This document shows, piece after piece, positions 21,561 to 33,159 of a stretch of 64,000 nt of DNA. Each line of letters begins with the position of its first letter. Position 1 is the first letter of the stretch. The position numbers and the translations under genes are program-made. Under the pieces are notes generated by a model. The model was not told the origin of the DNA. It saw only the letters and a program-made list of their open reading frames with translations, and did not search any database. The stretch is from positions 3,224,001 to 3,288,000 of the forward strand of contig NC_070558.1 of assembly GCF_026914185.1 (NCBI RefSeq). The letters run 5' to 3'. The DNA comes from Puccinia triticina (Eukaryota > Basidiomycota > Pucciniomycetes > Pucciniales > Pucciniaceae).

Positions 21561-22490
21561 GACACTAAAACAAACTATTGGAAGGTTTATGTAGTGATAG
21601 TGGAGGTGTATCAAAAGATGGCCTACTTTGAGCAGGTGGCTTAAGGGTTATGGTGATGTAGCTGATGTGTAAGTGTTGTAATGAGGTTGTAATTTGTATG
21701 TAAGGGTGTAAAACCACAATATAGAGTGGGGCTAATACTGTAGAGTGAGCAAGTATTGTAGTGTTATGGGGTAAGCTGAGTGCAAGTAGTTTGCTGAGAG
21801 AAATTACAACTGGGGGGAGGAGAGCCTCCTTAAATAGAAAAGAGTGAGACATTTTAGCTCCAGGGGAACAAGAGAATGAGGGGTTTTAGCTGGCCTGGCC
21901 TGTCAAACTGATTCTATCTGCAAGCTGCATGAGGGGTTTTTGCTATCTTGACACCTGCATGATGTCATCTGTCAACTGTCAGACTGCAGCCCCTATTACA
22001 CTATTCTGCATGCACCTGAATAAGACTGCATAAGCCTGCATCAAGTGTGCATAACACTGCATGAGACTGCATGAGACTGCATGACATGTGCATAGCACAA
22101 TGTAATGAGTGCAGCTGATGAGATAAAGTATATGTAAAGGTTAGACAAGCTGTCACTGTCAGGGTGGTCCATGTAACGGATTACATGTCCTGGGTAAGTG
22201 TGGTTCATGTAACAGATTACATGACCTGAGTATGGTGTTTGTGTGTGTGAAACTGACTGATGGTGTCTTGAAAGGGTTGTATCTTCTGATCCAGAGGGGT
22301 GTAAGGTGTGTTGTCCATGGTGTCATGTGTAGTTTTGGCCGTAGAATCCAGTGGTGCAACCAGATTGGTTGATTTGATAGTGTACATATGAGAAAAAAGG
22401 AAATTTTGAAATGGGCTAGATGGGTAACCATAAAGCATACCACAACGGTGTGGTAAGCCAATCCTGAATATGGCACCAAAATCAAAGGCC
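21560..22490. repeat. LTR-like repeat shared with 60530-61890
   Basis: Shares with the later locus an AACTGGGGGGAG-like block followed by a CCTTAAATAG/CCTTATATAG TATA-like site, repeated TTTTAGCT and many TGCAT words. A 36-bp unit with ATGTAACRGATTACATG is duplicated at 22166-22236. Ends are not resolved. From 22490 to 24090 I see no supported gene. Confidence 0.45.
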
Positions 22491-24093
22491 TTTTCCCTCA
22501 CTATCAGCCACTCTGGACTACTCAAGGCCCCAGCTCCCGCAAGGACCAAGGCCAGGACAACTCATACCCATCAACAGGCCCCCCATTATCTCCTTCCTCT
22601 ATTTTCCCCACCCACACCAACTCAGTATTTCTCAGGCTCCCAGCTAGGCACAAGTGGGAGAAAGTCACCCATCAGACAGAGCCAGACTCTTAGGAAAGAC
22701 CCTGGATATTCATCATCTTTTCCTCCCTTCCAAATCCAGAATAACGACCCCATCTTGGCATTAGCCACACATGTAATAACCATAGAGATCCCATCTTGGC
22801 TAAACCCTTGTCCCCTTTGTTTTAAGCCCTTCCCTTTTCAGCCTCTCATATGATATGTAATCCCTTTCTCCTGGTGTTTCATTCACTGCAAAAATAACTT
22901 GGTCAACTGCTTGCAGTTGACATGCAGGATACTCAAGCCAAGCTGCCATTGTAACTCCACATGAATGCAGAAGTGCCTTTGTTGGCACAGTCACTGTGCA
23001 AGGTGCACAGTGACTGTGCATTGAAGCTTGGGTTGAGTCAAACCTTGAGCAAGGCTGGTGTAACACCACAAGCTTCCTCAGAGTTGCCGCATGTCAACTG
23101 CTCACAGTTGACACAGTTTTTTTTGCAGTGATTGTCTCTCCACATTCCAGCCTCATTCCAGAACTTTCCATCCCCATAGCATTTTTAGCCTCAGCCCCCT
23201 GATTGAGAATTTTCACTGTTTCATATTTTCTTCCAACCACAACTCAGCCTCATAATATTTTGTATATAGTCTGCCCTCTTTGGCCCTACCTTTTGCTCCC
23301 CATCAGATCCTGCCCCAGAAATTCAGATAACTGGTCACCCTTCAATAGCCTAGTTTATGCCAGGAAATCAGACTGGAAAAACTTGATATTATCCTTGACT
23401 CCTACTATTAGATTAGTATACCCATTAAACTGAAACCCTACAGACATACCTCAAGAATCTCCATAGCCACAACTTTCCTTAGGAGTCCAATATTCTTTTT
23501 CTTGTTCCCCTGAGAGGCAGCCCTTCAAGCACCAAATCCCTCTCAAGCTCTATTCTTCCCTCAGAGTAGTTCCACAATGGCAAATCTAGATGCTGGAGAG
23601 CAACACCCAGCTGGTGTTCCCCAATTGCGGGGCCCAGGTGGCGCCCCCGACCGGGTTAAGTGGGCGCCCCAATTGTCCGGGTGTGTACCTGATTTTGAAA
23701 TGTAGAACTTAAGTAAGGACTAGAGGCCAAGGCAGCTTTGCTGCTGCAAATACCAGGTTTAAATCCCCAAGCCCCTTGTAAGTTGTATGACCTCCTTCAA
23801 AGAGTCTAGGCCCAATTTATCAGTAATGGATTGGGACCTGACTAATTGCACTGCAGTTGATATTCATTTGAAGAAAATTATGATATTATTTCTAAGTTAA
23901 AAAGTGCTACAATTGATTGACACTATGGCAGAGTTTGTGTGTCAAGTCAAGGTAGTACACTTCCCAAAAGAAAGTGAATCCACAGCCATGGCTGACAACA
24001 ACAATGGGCCTTTAATTTACAGTTATTGGCAAAGTAAATATATAGTAGATGTTTTTGGCTCAATACTATAGCAGATAGCACTCCAATCAGTAA

Positions 24094-24254
24094 GGCCCCG
24101 TTTGGCTGCCGCGTTATACGTCATAAATGGTTGGATTTATGACGCCGCAACCCAAAGTTTGCCCCCCGTTGCCACCAAAACTTTGAAACCCCCGGGGGTT
24201 GCGTGTCATAAATTCAACCATTTATGGTGTATAATGCGGCAGCCAAACGGGGTC
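24094..24254. mobile_element. Tourist-like (PIF/Harbinger) MITE, 161 bp
   Basis: Ends GGCCCCGTTTGGCTGCCGC and complement (one mismatch), flanked by TAA on both sides (24091-24093 and 24255-24257). Nearly the whole element can fold back on itself. Confidence 0.88.
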
Positions 24255-24589
24255 TAAAGAATTTTTCTTTACTATAACACATATTTGATTTTTTAATTTT
24301 TTATACAGGTATGGTATTAGTTAAAGTAATTTGTTTTGTTTTGTTGATGGGAGCTTGCAAAAGGCTCCTTATAACCACAACCAGGCACTTGTACCTAGTT
24401 TTTCCCCTTTTTATTTCAATAAGCAGGGGTAAAAGTACATTTAAACCTGCTTTTACCCCTGGTTATTGAAATAACTAGGGTTGAAATATGTTAAACAGGG
24501 CTCTCTACTATATCAGCCCATTGGAAAAAAAATCCTTTACTATAACCAGTAAAGTACCAGAGATGATAAAAACATCTATATTACACCAC

Positions 24590-25020
24590 CGCTTGATTCT
24601 CAACTTTGAGTTGCGTTGGCGAGCCCGCGGGGTCAAGGGAATGTCAGGTTTGACCTGCCTGCCGCAAATTTGACTGCGGAGGCAGGTCAACGCCGGGGAC
24701 GGGTCAGACCCATCCAACCTACCTGTCATGCCAACACAACCAGCCCATTCTGTTGGCATGACAGCAGGGCCAGAATAGTGCCATGGCATAACCCAGCCAA
24801 CCATGTTTGGCCCTGCTGAGCAGGCCAACGGTACGGCTGGGTTGGGCCAACTTGTTGGCCCCGTTGGCTTGACTGTACATCAAACAAGGGTCCAACACGG
24901 CAGACAGCCAAAGAAGGCTTGCCAGCAGCGGCAAGCCAACACCGTTGGCTGGTTGGGCCCACGTCAAGCATTGGTCATGATTGGCTCGCCATCCAGGTTG
25001 GCAAGCAATCATTGGATTGG
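24590..25020. repeat. Palindrome-rich GC block
   Basis: Many short inverted words (TTGGCATGACAG, GGCCAAC/GTTGGCC, CCCTGCTGAGCAGG). Frames open on several strands but without recognisable domains. Probably part of a non-coding element. Confidence 0.35.
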
Positions 25021-25248
25021 GGGTTTTTTTTTGAGCGAGGGTCCTATATATGCTTTTGCTTTAGGAGAAAGGTAAGGAAAGTTCCATTTTTCAAACAAAA
25101 AAAAGAGAACATGTCAAACAAAGGTTGTCAGCATGAATACTGAACAAGAAAACATGTGGTTCATTTTAGCACACCGGGTGCCAAGACAAAAGGTCTTTAG
25201 TCTTGCGGTGGAAGCAGGACCCTGGTTGCTGGGCCAGCCAACTTCTGA

Positions 25249-26432
25249 CACTGCGGGCATCTCGCTGTCGCTGCGGGCCGCAGCGACATCATGACGCTGC
25301 ATGTCAGAATGCAGCGTCAGCTGCAGCGACATGGCCGGCTGATTTGCCTTTGGACAGCCGGCCACCACAGTAGATACATAACAACCTCTTGATGACCGGT
25401 CCTTGTGCCGGCCATCAAGAGGATTACACACTCCTCTCACTCCTCTCGGTGACCAGCTCATGGACCGGTCATCGGGAGGAGTATGTAAGGACTCCAATTG
25501 GGAGTCCTTCACTAGTCGTCGAGTGGGGCACAGAAGGGGGAACCTCGAGTTGAGATTCTAGTTCACGGGCTATGTATTGCAAGGGAGGGAGCAGTCTAGC
25601 CGGGAGAGATGTGGTCGCGGTGATCTCTGTAAGTACATGAACAAGCTGGAAGAAGAAAGAGACAACATAGAGGGAAAGGGAAAAGGAACAAGACGGCTTA
25701 CCTAGCCGGGAGAGATGTGGTCGCGGTGATCTCTACCGGCTAGGAGGGGGAAGTGAGAGCTAAGAGATATACGTGGCCGGATGGGGTTTCTGTGATTCCT
25801 CTTTTGAAACCTTGCGGCGCGCGGGGGCTTCACAGAGTCCACACTCCTCTTGATGCCAGCACACACCGGTGTCAAGAGGAGTACAGACACCTCTTGATGG
25901 CTGGCACAACAACCGGTCACCGAGAGGAGTACGCACTCCTCTTGATGGCTGGCCCAAGGCCCGGTCATCAGGAGGAGTACATACACACTTCCCTTGATGG
26001 ACGGCACAGACCGGGCATCGAGGTGCATGTACTTCTCTCAACGCCAGCCTGTGTTGGCATTGAGAGGAGTATGGATTCCTCCTCCCGATGACCAGTCCTT
26101 GTGCTGGTCATCGAGAGGAGTGTGGAATCCTCCTCCCAATGACCAGTCGTTATGCTGGTCATCGAGAGGAGTGTGGACAACTCTCAACGGCCGGCACAAG
26201 GACTCCTCCTGATGGCTGGTCCTTGGGCCAGCCATCAAGAGGAGTGCGTACTCCTCTCGGTGACCGGTTGTTGTGCCGGCCATCAAGAGGTGCGTTGTGT
26301 GTACATACCCCGGTGGCTGGCTGATGGACAGCCGGCCAAGTGTCGCTGCAATACTTTTTGCGCGGGGTTCAAATCCCCACTGAATTGTCAGATGTTGCTG
26401 CGGACCCCAGCAACATCGAGATGCCCGCAGTG
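25249..26432. mobile_element. CACTA-like non-autonomous element, copy B
   Basis: Starts CACTGCGGGCATCTCG and ends with the complement of CACTGCGGGCATCTCG-like sequence, with TGA duplicated at 25246-25248 and 26433-26435. Its arms are the reverse of copy A at 9822-10635. It carries a GATGACC/GGTCATC hairpin array interrupted by a solo LTR (25484-25834). Confidence 0.6.
25484..25834 (+). mobile_element. Solo LTR, family A (351 bp)
   Basis: Begins TGTAAGGACTCC and ends GGGGCTTCACA, flanked by GAGTA / GAGTC (4 of 5). As in the copy at 5731, a hairpin module starting CTAGCCGGGAGAG is present twice and identical within the LTR (25596-25628 and 25702-25734). Its loop differs from that in the other LTR. 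Confidence 0.75.
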
Positions 26433-26435
26433 TGA

Positions 26436-27660
26436 TAGCTCTGGGTTCAAGCCCAAGCTTGAGGCAATTTTTGAACCAGCCGAGCAATTGCAAATATTAC
26501 GCAGGCATTGCATACTGCAATTCACATTGCGCAAGTCCGGTGCAATGCATGTTGTGTTGCGCTGGGCTCCTGTCAAGGATTTGCCGATGCACTTCCATCA
26601 TGAAGGCCTTGCGTCAAGTATGTGCCAACGGCGGACTCGGACGCAAGGCCTGCATTGGAAGAAATGCCGACTGCGGCACCGACAGCCTCCCATGTTGAGA
26701 CATCAGGTCGGCCACCAAAACAGTTTGGTGGCTGTAGAAAGCAACAAAAAAAGGAACAACTCCCTCTTTTCTATTAATCTCATCTATTTAAATCTCAATC
26801 TTGTCTTGATTCAAAAGAGCAGTCACTCTTGCTCTTAGGTACATATATGATAAATTTTTATCATTATTTTGCACTCTCATCAAATTATCTTTGTTATAGT
26901 CTAAGGAGTGAATCTTGGTCCTCTCAAATTTCTCATTTTTGACCAGGCCTGTCATTTGATCCATACATTTTTCCATCTGTTTGCCTCTGGGGATGTCAGA
27001 GGATTTACTTTCCTTTTGAACTTTGTGTTTTCTTATCCATAACTATATACAGCTTTTTGGGAATGGCTGAACAGTTGAGGTAGTCACACCACTTGGCCAA
27101 CTTTGAAACCTCCTAATATCCTAGGGGCCTGTGACGGGTGGTATCCTCTTTGGGGTGATCCTGGGTTATCTGGGGGTGTGGTTTTGGTTGTCTGAAGTCT
27201 GTGTATCCTCCTGATGCAAGGGGGATCCTGACTTCAAAAAATTCCACAGTTTGCTTATGTAATTACATATATACATGTGGTTGGCGTGCCTCGTAGCGCT
27301 TACACATCACACCTGTGCATGTGCGCCACAACTCAAGAACTCTGGGAAGGAGTAGAGTTACAAAGAAGTGCTAAGTTGTAAGTAGGGTTAAAATTGCATG
27401 GGGAAACAGAATCTGCAGTCAAAACAAGGATATATCTTAAGATGAAAAAGACATGAAGTAATTCATAGAAAAGGCAGACTTTAGGTCAGCTGCGCTTACT
27501 CTAAGGCTGACACTTTTGGACAACTGTTGAACCCTAGCAATATCACAGAGCGGCCATTTGGAGGAGTGATCCATTGGGCCAGGCCACCTTTAAAGATTTC
27601 TCCTTGCCCAAACCAAACCCGGCTGGGCTTGGGCGGCTCATCAGCAAGCACACCCAATAG
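26436..27660. other. No gene recognised
   Basis: AT-rich to mixed sequence. Short frames such as 26432-26698 lack recognisable content. Confidence 0.4.
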
Positions 27661-27666
27661 CCATGC

Positions 27667-28071
27667 CTAGTTCACCTTAGCATGGTATGCCCCGGCAGTC
27701 CGTGTGCGGGTCATGGACCGCAAGAAAGCCCCGTCCCACAGGGCATTCCCTGGCGGCTGTGGAATGGGTTCTAGTGCTACTTCCAGGTCTTCTTTCTTGG
27801 CATTCGCAAGCACATCAGGGTTGGTGGGAGGCTCACGCTGTGTGGGTTTGACAATTTTGGCTATCTCAGACTGCGGGCTTAGAGGGCTCAAAGGAAGTGT
27901 TGTTACGCGGCTTGCCTGCCATGGGAAACTGGAATTCTGTGTTGTCCAATGAAGCTTTTGAGACGTTGGGTGTTGACTCTCCCAGCTGAGAGGGATCGTC
28001 AAAATTGTCAAGTGGATAAATTGCTGAGGCTTTTCAATCAGTGATTGGGTGTTGGCTATAGTATCAGGCAA
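27667..28071 (-). other. Repeat-derived reading frame of unknown function
   Basis: A 134-residue frame whose N-terminal part (LTILTIPLSWESQHPTSQKL) matches the sequence that flanks the nested hAT at 32333-32439 plus 45433-45585 (LTILTIHISRESQPPVSQKF). So this is one copy of a dispersed sequence, rich in Pro and Thr. I recognise no domain; it may be a retroelement fragment. Confidence 0.35.
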
Positions 28072-28097
28072 GGTTGATTGTTTGGTGATGTCAACTC

Positions 28098-28510
28098 TGT
28101 TAGAATTCTAGCCACTCTCAGTCTTAATTATTTTATTATCTTTATTTTAAAATTATAGTTAATTAAGACTTGTAGCTCTTAATTTCACTCAAAGTTAAAC
28201 TAGACGTGTAGATCTAGCAAATATTATTTAGAACTGTAGTTCTACATCTTCATGTTTATTTTGGACGTGTAGCTTCTAAAATCCTTGAGACATGTAGTTC
28301 TCAATTTTTTTCATCTGTCACAAGTGTGACATGTTGTTTTAGTTCTTATAGTCTTCTGACGTCATTGTAATTGAAGCATTATTTCTTGTTGACCACCTCA
28401 AGATTAATCCAAGTATATTAAAGCTTCAGGTTTGTAGAAAAAAAAATCAAGGGTTTCCCCTACAATTAAGTAAATCACAAAAAAAAAATCAAAGGTTCCC
28501 CCATTTACAA
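28098..28510. other. AT-rich DNA, possible LTR start
   Basis: TGTTAGAATTCTAG at 28098 resembles a Copia LTR start, but no matching end with a duplication was found. Confidence 0.25.
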
Positions 28511-28515
28511 AAAAA

Positions 28516-28735
28516 GCACCGTGGCCCAACACCCATTCCTGTCTAGCAGGGTTAAAAAGCGTTGGGAAGAAGACCCCCAGCCCTAAAGCACAGGGGGGTC
28601 CCCAAATATCCCTTGCCAGACTGCGCAAATGCAACAGCGGACAAGGGTGAGACGACCCCCGGACTGGAATTACAGCCCGTGAGTTGCCTGGGGATTTAAG
28701 ATCCAACACTGGCCGCTTTTTATAGACCTCCCCTG
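28516..28735 (+). repeat. R1 repeat, copy 2 (LTR-like, with TATA)
   Basis: Related to 18925-19150 and lying upstream of a Copia gag-like frame, consistent with being promoter or LTR sequence. A TTTTTATAG box is near 28718. Confidence 0.5.
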
Positions 28736-29266
28736 CTCACCCACACCATTGACAAACACACGACTAAGCACACCTACCCCCCCCACCCCGGCCCTGACAA
28801 CAAACCAGCCCACCCAGGCAAAGACACAACCATTATTGTGGTTACTACCCACAAGCAGCGCCGCCGCCTTCGCCACGCCACCTCAACGCCTTTGCCTCAA
28901 GAAGACCACCAACACCTTCTGACCTGCCTCTTGACACCCGGCTCTGGCCCAGCAGCGCGATGATAAACAGGCCCCCGACTCTGCTGATTGCTCCCCTGCT
29001 GGCCTCGATACCCTGAGTTGCTCCACCCTTCTCCACCCTTGAGTCCGTCGTTTGGCCGAATACCGCCACCAACCCTTGCAAGGGTCAGTACCGCATGGGC
29101 CTTGATCTTTCTGGCTATGAAAAGTTCCGCTGTCTCTCTCCCTCTCTCTCTCTCGTTTGTGCACAGCAGCAAGACGGTCTGACAATCTGCATTTCTCCTT
29201 CTCCAGCAGCAGGCCCAGGGGTCAACCGCGAGCCAGCCAGACAAGTTTGATCTATTCAGCTCGACG

Positions 29267-30253
29267 TTGTCTCCGAGCGATCCGAACCAGGAAGGCAAGT
29301 TCAAGTACGGGTTCCAGGCCTCTTGGTTCACCTCTACTTCGAGCTCCTCCAACGAGCTCGCCCCTGCAGCAGCAGCAGCACACCTTCTTTGCCCCGAAGT
29401 TTCCCTCGCTCGTCGACCGCATCACGCCCCCCGACATCCTCAGCGCAATGGTTCAAACTTCGAGATCTGGGAGAAGGGGATCAATCAAACGCTGCAAAAC
29501 GTCTTCCATATCAATAAGTTCACATCGGCAGAAAGCAACTTCACCAGCCGCCTCGTCGACGAGCAGAACTCGATTTCCCGGCTCCCTCGGTCCACCGTCC
29601 ATTTGGATATCCTTGCCCTCATTGACAGCACCGATGAAGAGGACCCCTACTCAATTTTCGCGCTGCTCGAACAGAAATACAGCCCATCCGTCTGTCAACG
29701 CAAGTTATCCCTGGCCAAGCAAATGTGTGCCCTCGTTGGGAACAAGGGCCCAGGCTTGGAGGCCACCTTCGCCGAATCAATCCGGGTCACAGTCGAGCTC
29801 AAGCAACTTAAAGTCACCGTCGACGAGCTGGTGGGATCGTTGCTCCAGACCTCCTTTGTTGCGCCCATTGGTGTCGACACTGAAACGTTTGCGTCCTCCG
29901 TGGAACAAAGCCTCAAAGGGAAAGAAGCTCCTTCATTCAACAACGTTTTCACAAGTATCCAAAAAGCAACAGTGAACCCAGAGCACAAGGCCTCTTCGGT
30001 CGCTGATGGATATTCTCCCATTGATCGAGATGCAGTACATGCCCGGGCATCCACCCCCGTTGCCGCCGCACCTCTCACCCCATCGCCATCTCCACCCAGG
30101 ACCCTCCCAGAGACGCTCTCGACAGCAGATGAAGCCCTAGATGCGCTTGCGTTTATTCCTATGTCGGCATCCCACCGGCAGTGCTTGGATGAGCTCGTTT
30201 GTCGCGTAAGTCTTCTTTTTGTACGATTGTCTACTTTAAGAACTGGTTTTTAA
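29267..30253 (+). pseudogene. Copia gag-like reading frame, runs into a downstream gene
   Basis: The frame carries a Copia/UBN2-type gag core: FEIWEKGINQTLQNVFHIN, HLDILALIDSTDEEDPYSIF, then a helical region ending VDELVGSLLQTSF and SSVEQSLKGKEAPSFNNV. No zinc knuckle follows. Upstream, FFAPKFPSLVDRITPPDILS lies in another frame and joins naturally at about 29447 if one base has been lost, so a frameshift is likely. Downstream the frame continues into a Pro/Ser linker and ALDALAFIPMSASHRQCLDE, which does not look like gag. It then meets a GTAAGT donor at about 30208. Confidence 0.5.
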
Positions 30254-30271
30254 CCCGTCCTCATGCCGATA

Positions 30272-30949
30272 GATAATCCAGCTCGACCACTTCGATGGCA
30301 CCCCCATGGCCCACTCTGCCCGCGACCAGTGGCTCCAGGACGGTGTTGCCCCCGCCGCCGTCCAGCCGGACGTCTTGGAGACTAAGCCCTCGACGAGCGT
30401 GGCGGTGTCGAGTCCCAGCAGCACGAGCAGCTCCAGCAAGGCCTCGTCGACCCGTGTCACCGCCGCCGCCGCCCCTGCTACCCGAGACCACACTACCTCT
30501 GCTGCTGCTGCTGGTGCGACGTTGGGGGAGAAAAAGGAGCGCGAGGATATCCATTCCAAGATCTCATTCAGCGGCGGCCCGTCCTGCCTGCCTAGCTCGA
30601 TTGCCGAGGCCCGCAAACGCTCCAAACAGATGCCCTACTTGGCTCCCACTGACTCAGAAAACCCCGGCGGCCTTAACAACAACAGCAACAGCAACAGTGC
30701 CGCTGCTGCCGCCGGAGGCGCCGGCGTTGGTGGTGGTGGTGGCGGCGTACAAGTGGGCAATGCTATGCAGTGTCTTGATTGCCAAACTACGGTAAATATA
30801 CCTTCCTCCTCCTTTTTTTTTGTGTGGATAGTTTTTTTTTGATGTTCAGGACCCATGTGATTGGGACAAAAACATAATAATCAATGAATGTTGAACGTGA
30901 GCTATAACATACTTAATTCAACCTTCTTCTAGGCTACTCAGGATTGCCT
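30272..30949 (+). pseudogene. Possible GATA-type zinc-finger gene fragment
   Basis: After a GT-AG intron (about 30208-30271) an open exon reads IIQLDHFDGTPMAHSARDQW, then low-complexity Ser/Ala/Asn/Gly, and ends MQCLDCQTT before a GTAAAT donor near 30792. CX2C followed by QTT resembles the first half of a GATA zinc finger, in which an intron often follows. A CTTCTAG acceptor near 30933 is followed by GCTACTC, fitting the next residues, but then the frame loses all similarity. I infer truncation at about 30941. The assignment is weak: it rests on four or five residues and intron position. Confidence 0.33.
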
Positions 30950-32330
30950 TGTTAGTGCTGCTACGTGGTGATGCCACTGTTCAAGTAGCATGATCACGTC
31001 TTGTTGAATAATCAAAATCAAGTTTGAAACCCAAATGTGTTTTTTGACCTCATTAAACTCAGCGCCTTGTCAAACAAGTAAGATGAGATAATAAATGTTT
31101 AATTACACAGCTAACTTGCTGGACGTCTTGCTTTAAGGCCATTGGGTGCTGAGATCAACAACTGAGGTTGGCTGGATGGCATTGCCCTCCTGAACTGTAA
31201 ACTTTCAGCAATGAATGAGATGAGCATGGTCACAATCTTGATATTTCTGACTGCCTTTGGAGTGAGAAATTGAAGTTGGGTAGCATTGATGTCAGGATGG
31301 TTTTTTGTGTAATATGACTTGCCATTGTGGTTCAATCTGAGAACCCATCAAGTTAGGGCATAGTTGTGGAAATATTTCACTTGTTGAGGACCCAAGGTAA
31401 AAGTGGTTAAATGTTGCTACTTGGTGTGTTTGGGACGGCATCAAGCCACAGTGCGTGATTGTGGAGCAGGCTTAGTTTCAACGTTGGGAGTCTGTAAAAA
31501 AAAGACCTGTAATCAAATCCAAGTACTGAGTACCTAGGTAACAGGCAACACAAATAGTTTAAAAATGAAGGAATCTTCTCCTTTAAGCTGCAAGAGACAG
31601 TGCAAGCATGCAGTGATGGCTGTGAGTACTGGGACAATAATTACTTATCTCAAGCACTCTCTGAGGAAAGAAGCATTTATCAATTGAGTCTATCAATGCA
31701 AGTGGACTTTAGAAATGTAGATTTTCTCTGGTTAATGTTGAGTGTTTGGTTGCAAGTGTTTGTCAAAGCTCTTTTCTGCATAAGCTCATTTACTGTCAAA
31801 GTGTTTCTCAAATGTTTTAACTTTTAAGTAGCCCATGGGTTCTAAAACCAAGTTATGGCTAGGTGTGATAAATTAAAACTAATCATTTCATGAAGTTTGA
31901 TTGCAAATTAAGTCAAATATCAGAGGGAAACATGATTCTAGAAGAACTGGGGCATGGTGAAATGTCTTAATTCAAATAGTGATAAAAATGATTTAATTGC
32001 AGCTTAAGGACAAGAGAGAGCTTGTCTGATTAAGAATGCCAATATACTACTTCAAGTTAGATGTAGCCCAATTGATCCTTAAGCAGGGGATTCTCAACTC
32101 AGGGCGCCCAGTGGCATCAAGGCACTGCAGCGGCGCAGCTGCCTTGGTCTCTAGTCAAGATAATAAATTTCCAAGAGCTCCTCTTTCAAAATTTCTTCTT
32201 CATCCTCTTCTCAATCCAACAACGTGTCTTTAAATCTAACAAACTCATTTCTGTTGTCCTTGCATTAATAATTCATCCAGCACAACAACAACCAGTTGAC
32301 GTGACCTAACAAAAGTTTTTGCCTATTAGC
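30950..32330. other. No gene recognised
   Basis: AT-rich non-coding sequence with short frames only. At 32090-32165 a GCAGCGGCGCAGCTGCC palindromic word occurs in a sequence related to 23690-23760. Confidence 0.4.
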
Positions 32331-33159
32331 CAATGCCCAATGATTCCTGCCAAAGCCCGCGATGCATCCCCTTGACAATTCTGACGATCCATATCAGCCG
32401 GGAGAGCCAACCCCCGGTGTCTCAAAAGTTTCCTTTGACTAGCGCTGGAGCTTGCGGGGTACCTGAGCATTTTACCCCATCCTGGGCCCCGCCCGGCGGG
32501 TATGATCGAGTGCCGGGTACTCAAATGATACCAACCGGACCCTACTCGCGGGTATTCGGAGAGTCCCGCGGGTACCCGGGTGGCTGTGCAGTCCACGAGT
32601 ATACCCGGCTGACCAAGGCTATAACCGACAGGCTGGCGGGTATACCCGCCACCCGGTGAAAAATTCAGAGATCCGCCGCGGAAAGACAACGATCCACCCC
32701 CACCCAGTTGATCTATCCCTCTACATGTGCTCGGAAAAACCTTGAACTCTCTATTTTTTTCAATTAATTAAGGGTCTTGGAAAAATAACTCCCAAGTTTT
32801 GGGAAAACGACTCCCATACGTCCGCGCAACCGTTTTTCGACCACCGCTAGACGTCGACCTAGACCCTTTTTTTGGGTACGGCTTTTTTGGGAGTTGTCGA
32901 CCCAAAAAATTATTTTTTTGGGAGTCGTCCCCACTAATGGATGACTTCCCGTCGTCATTTAGAGAGCTATAGATGCCCCTCTAAATCCTAAATTAAAACA
33001 CCTATCAAAAAATCAACCAGTGCACATGAAATCAATAAATTGTAGGGTTGGGAAAACACTTCTCTTTTTGTCAAAAATTAAGAATTTGGGTGTGTAAATT
33101 GAGATCTGGGAGGCTTTCAGACTCGACGGGAAGTCGTCCAATTTTTTGTATCATTTTTT

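Noticed and set aside
25753..26324. Several 70-110-residue frames in the hairpin arrays
   Set aside because: All translate GATGACC/GGTCATC palindromes and appear on both strands.
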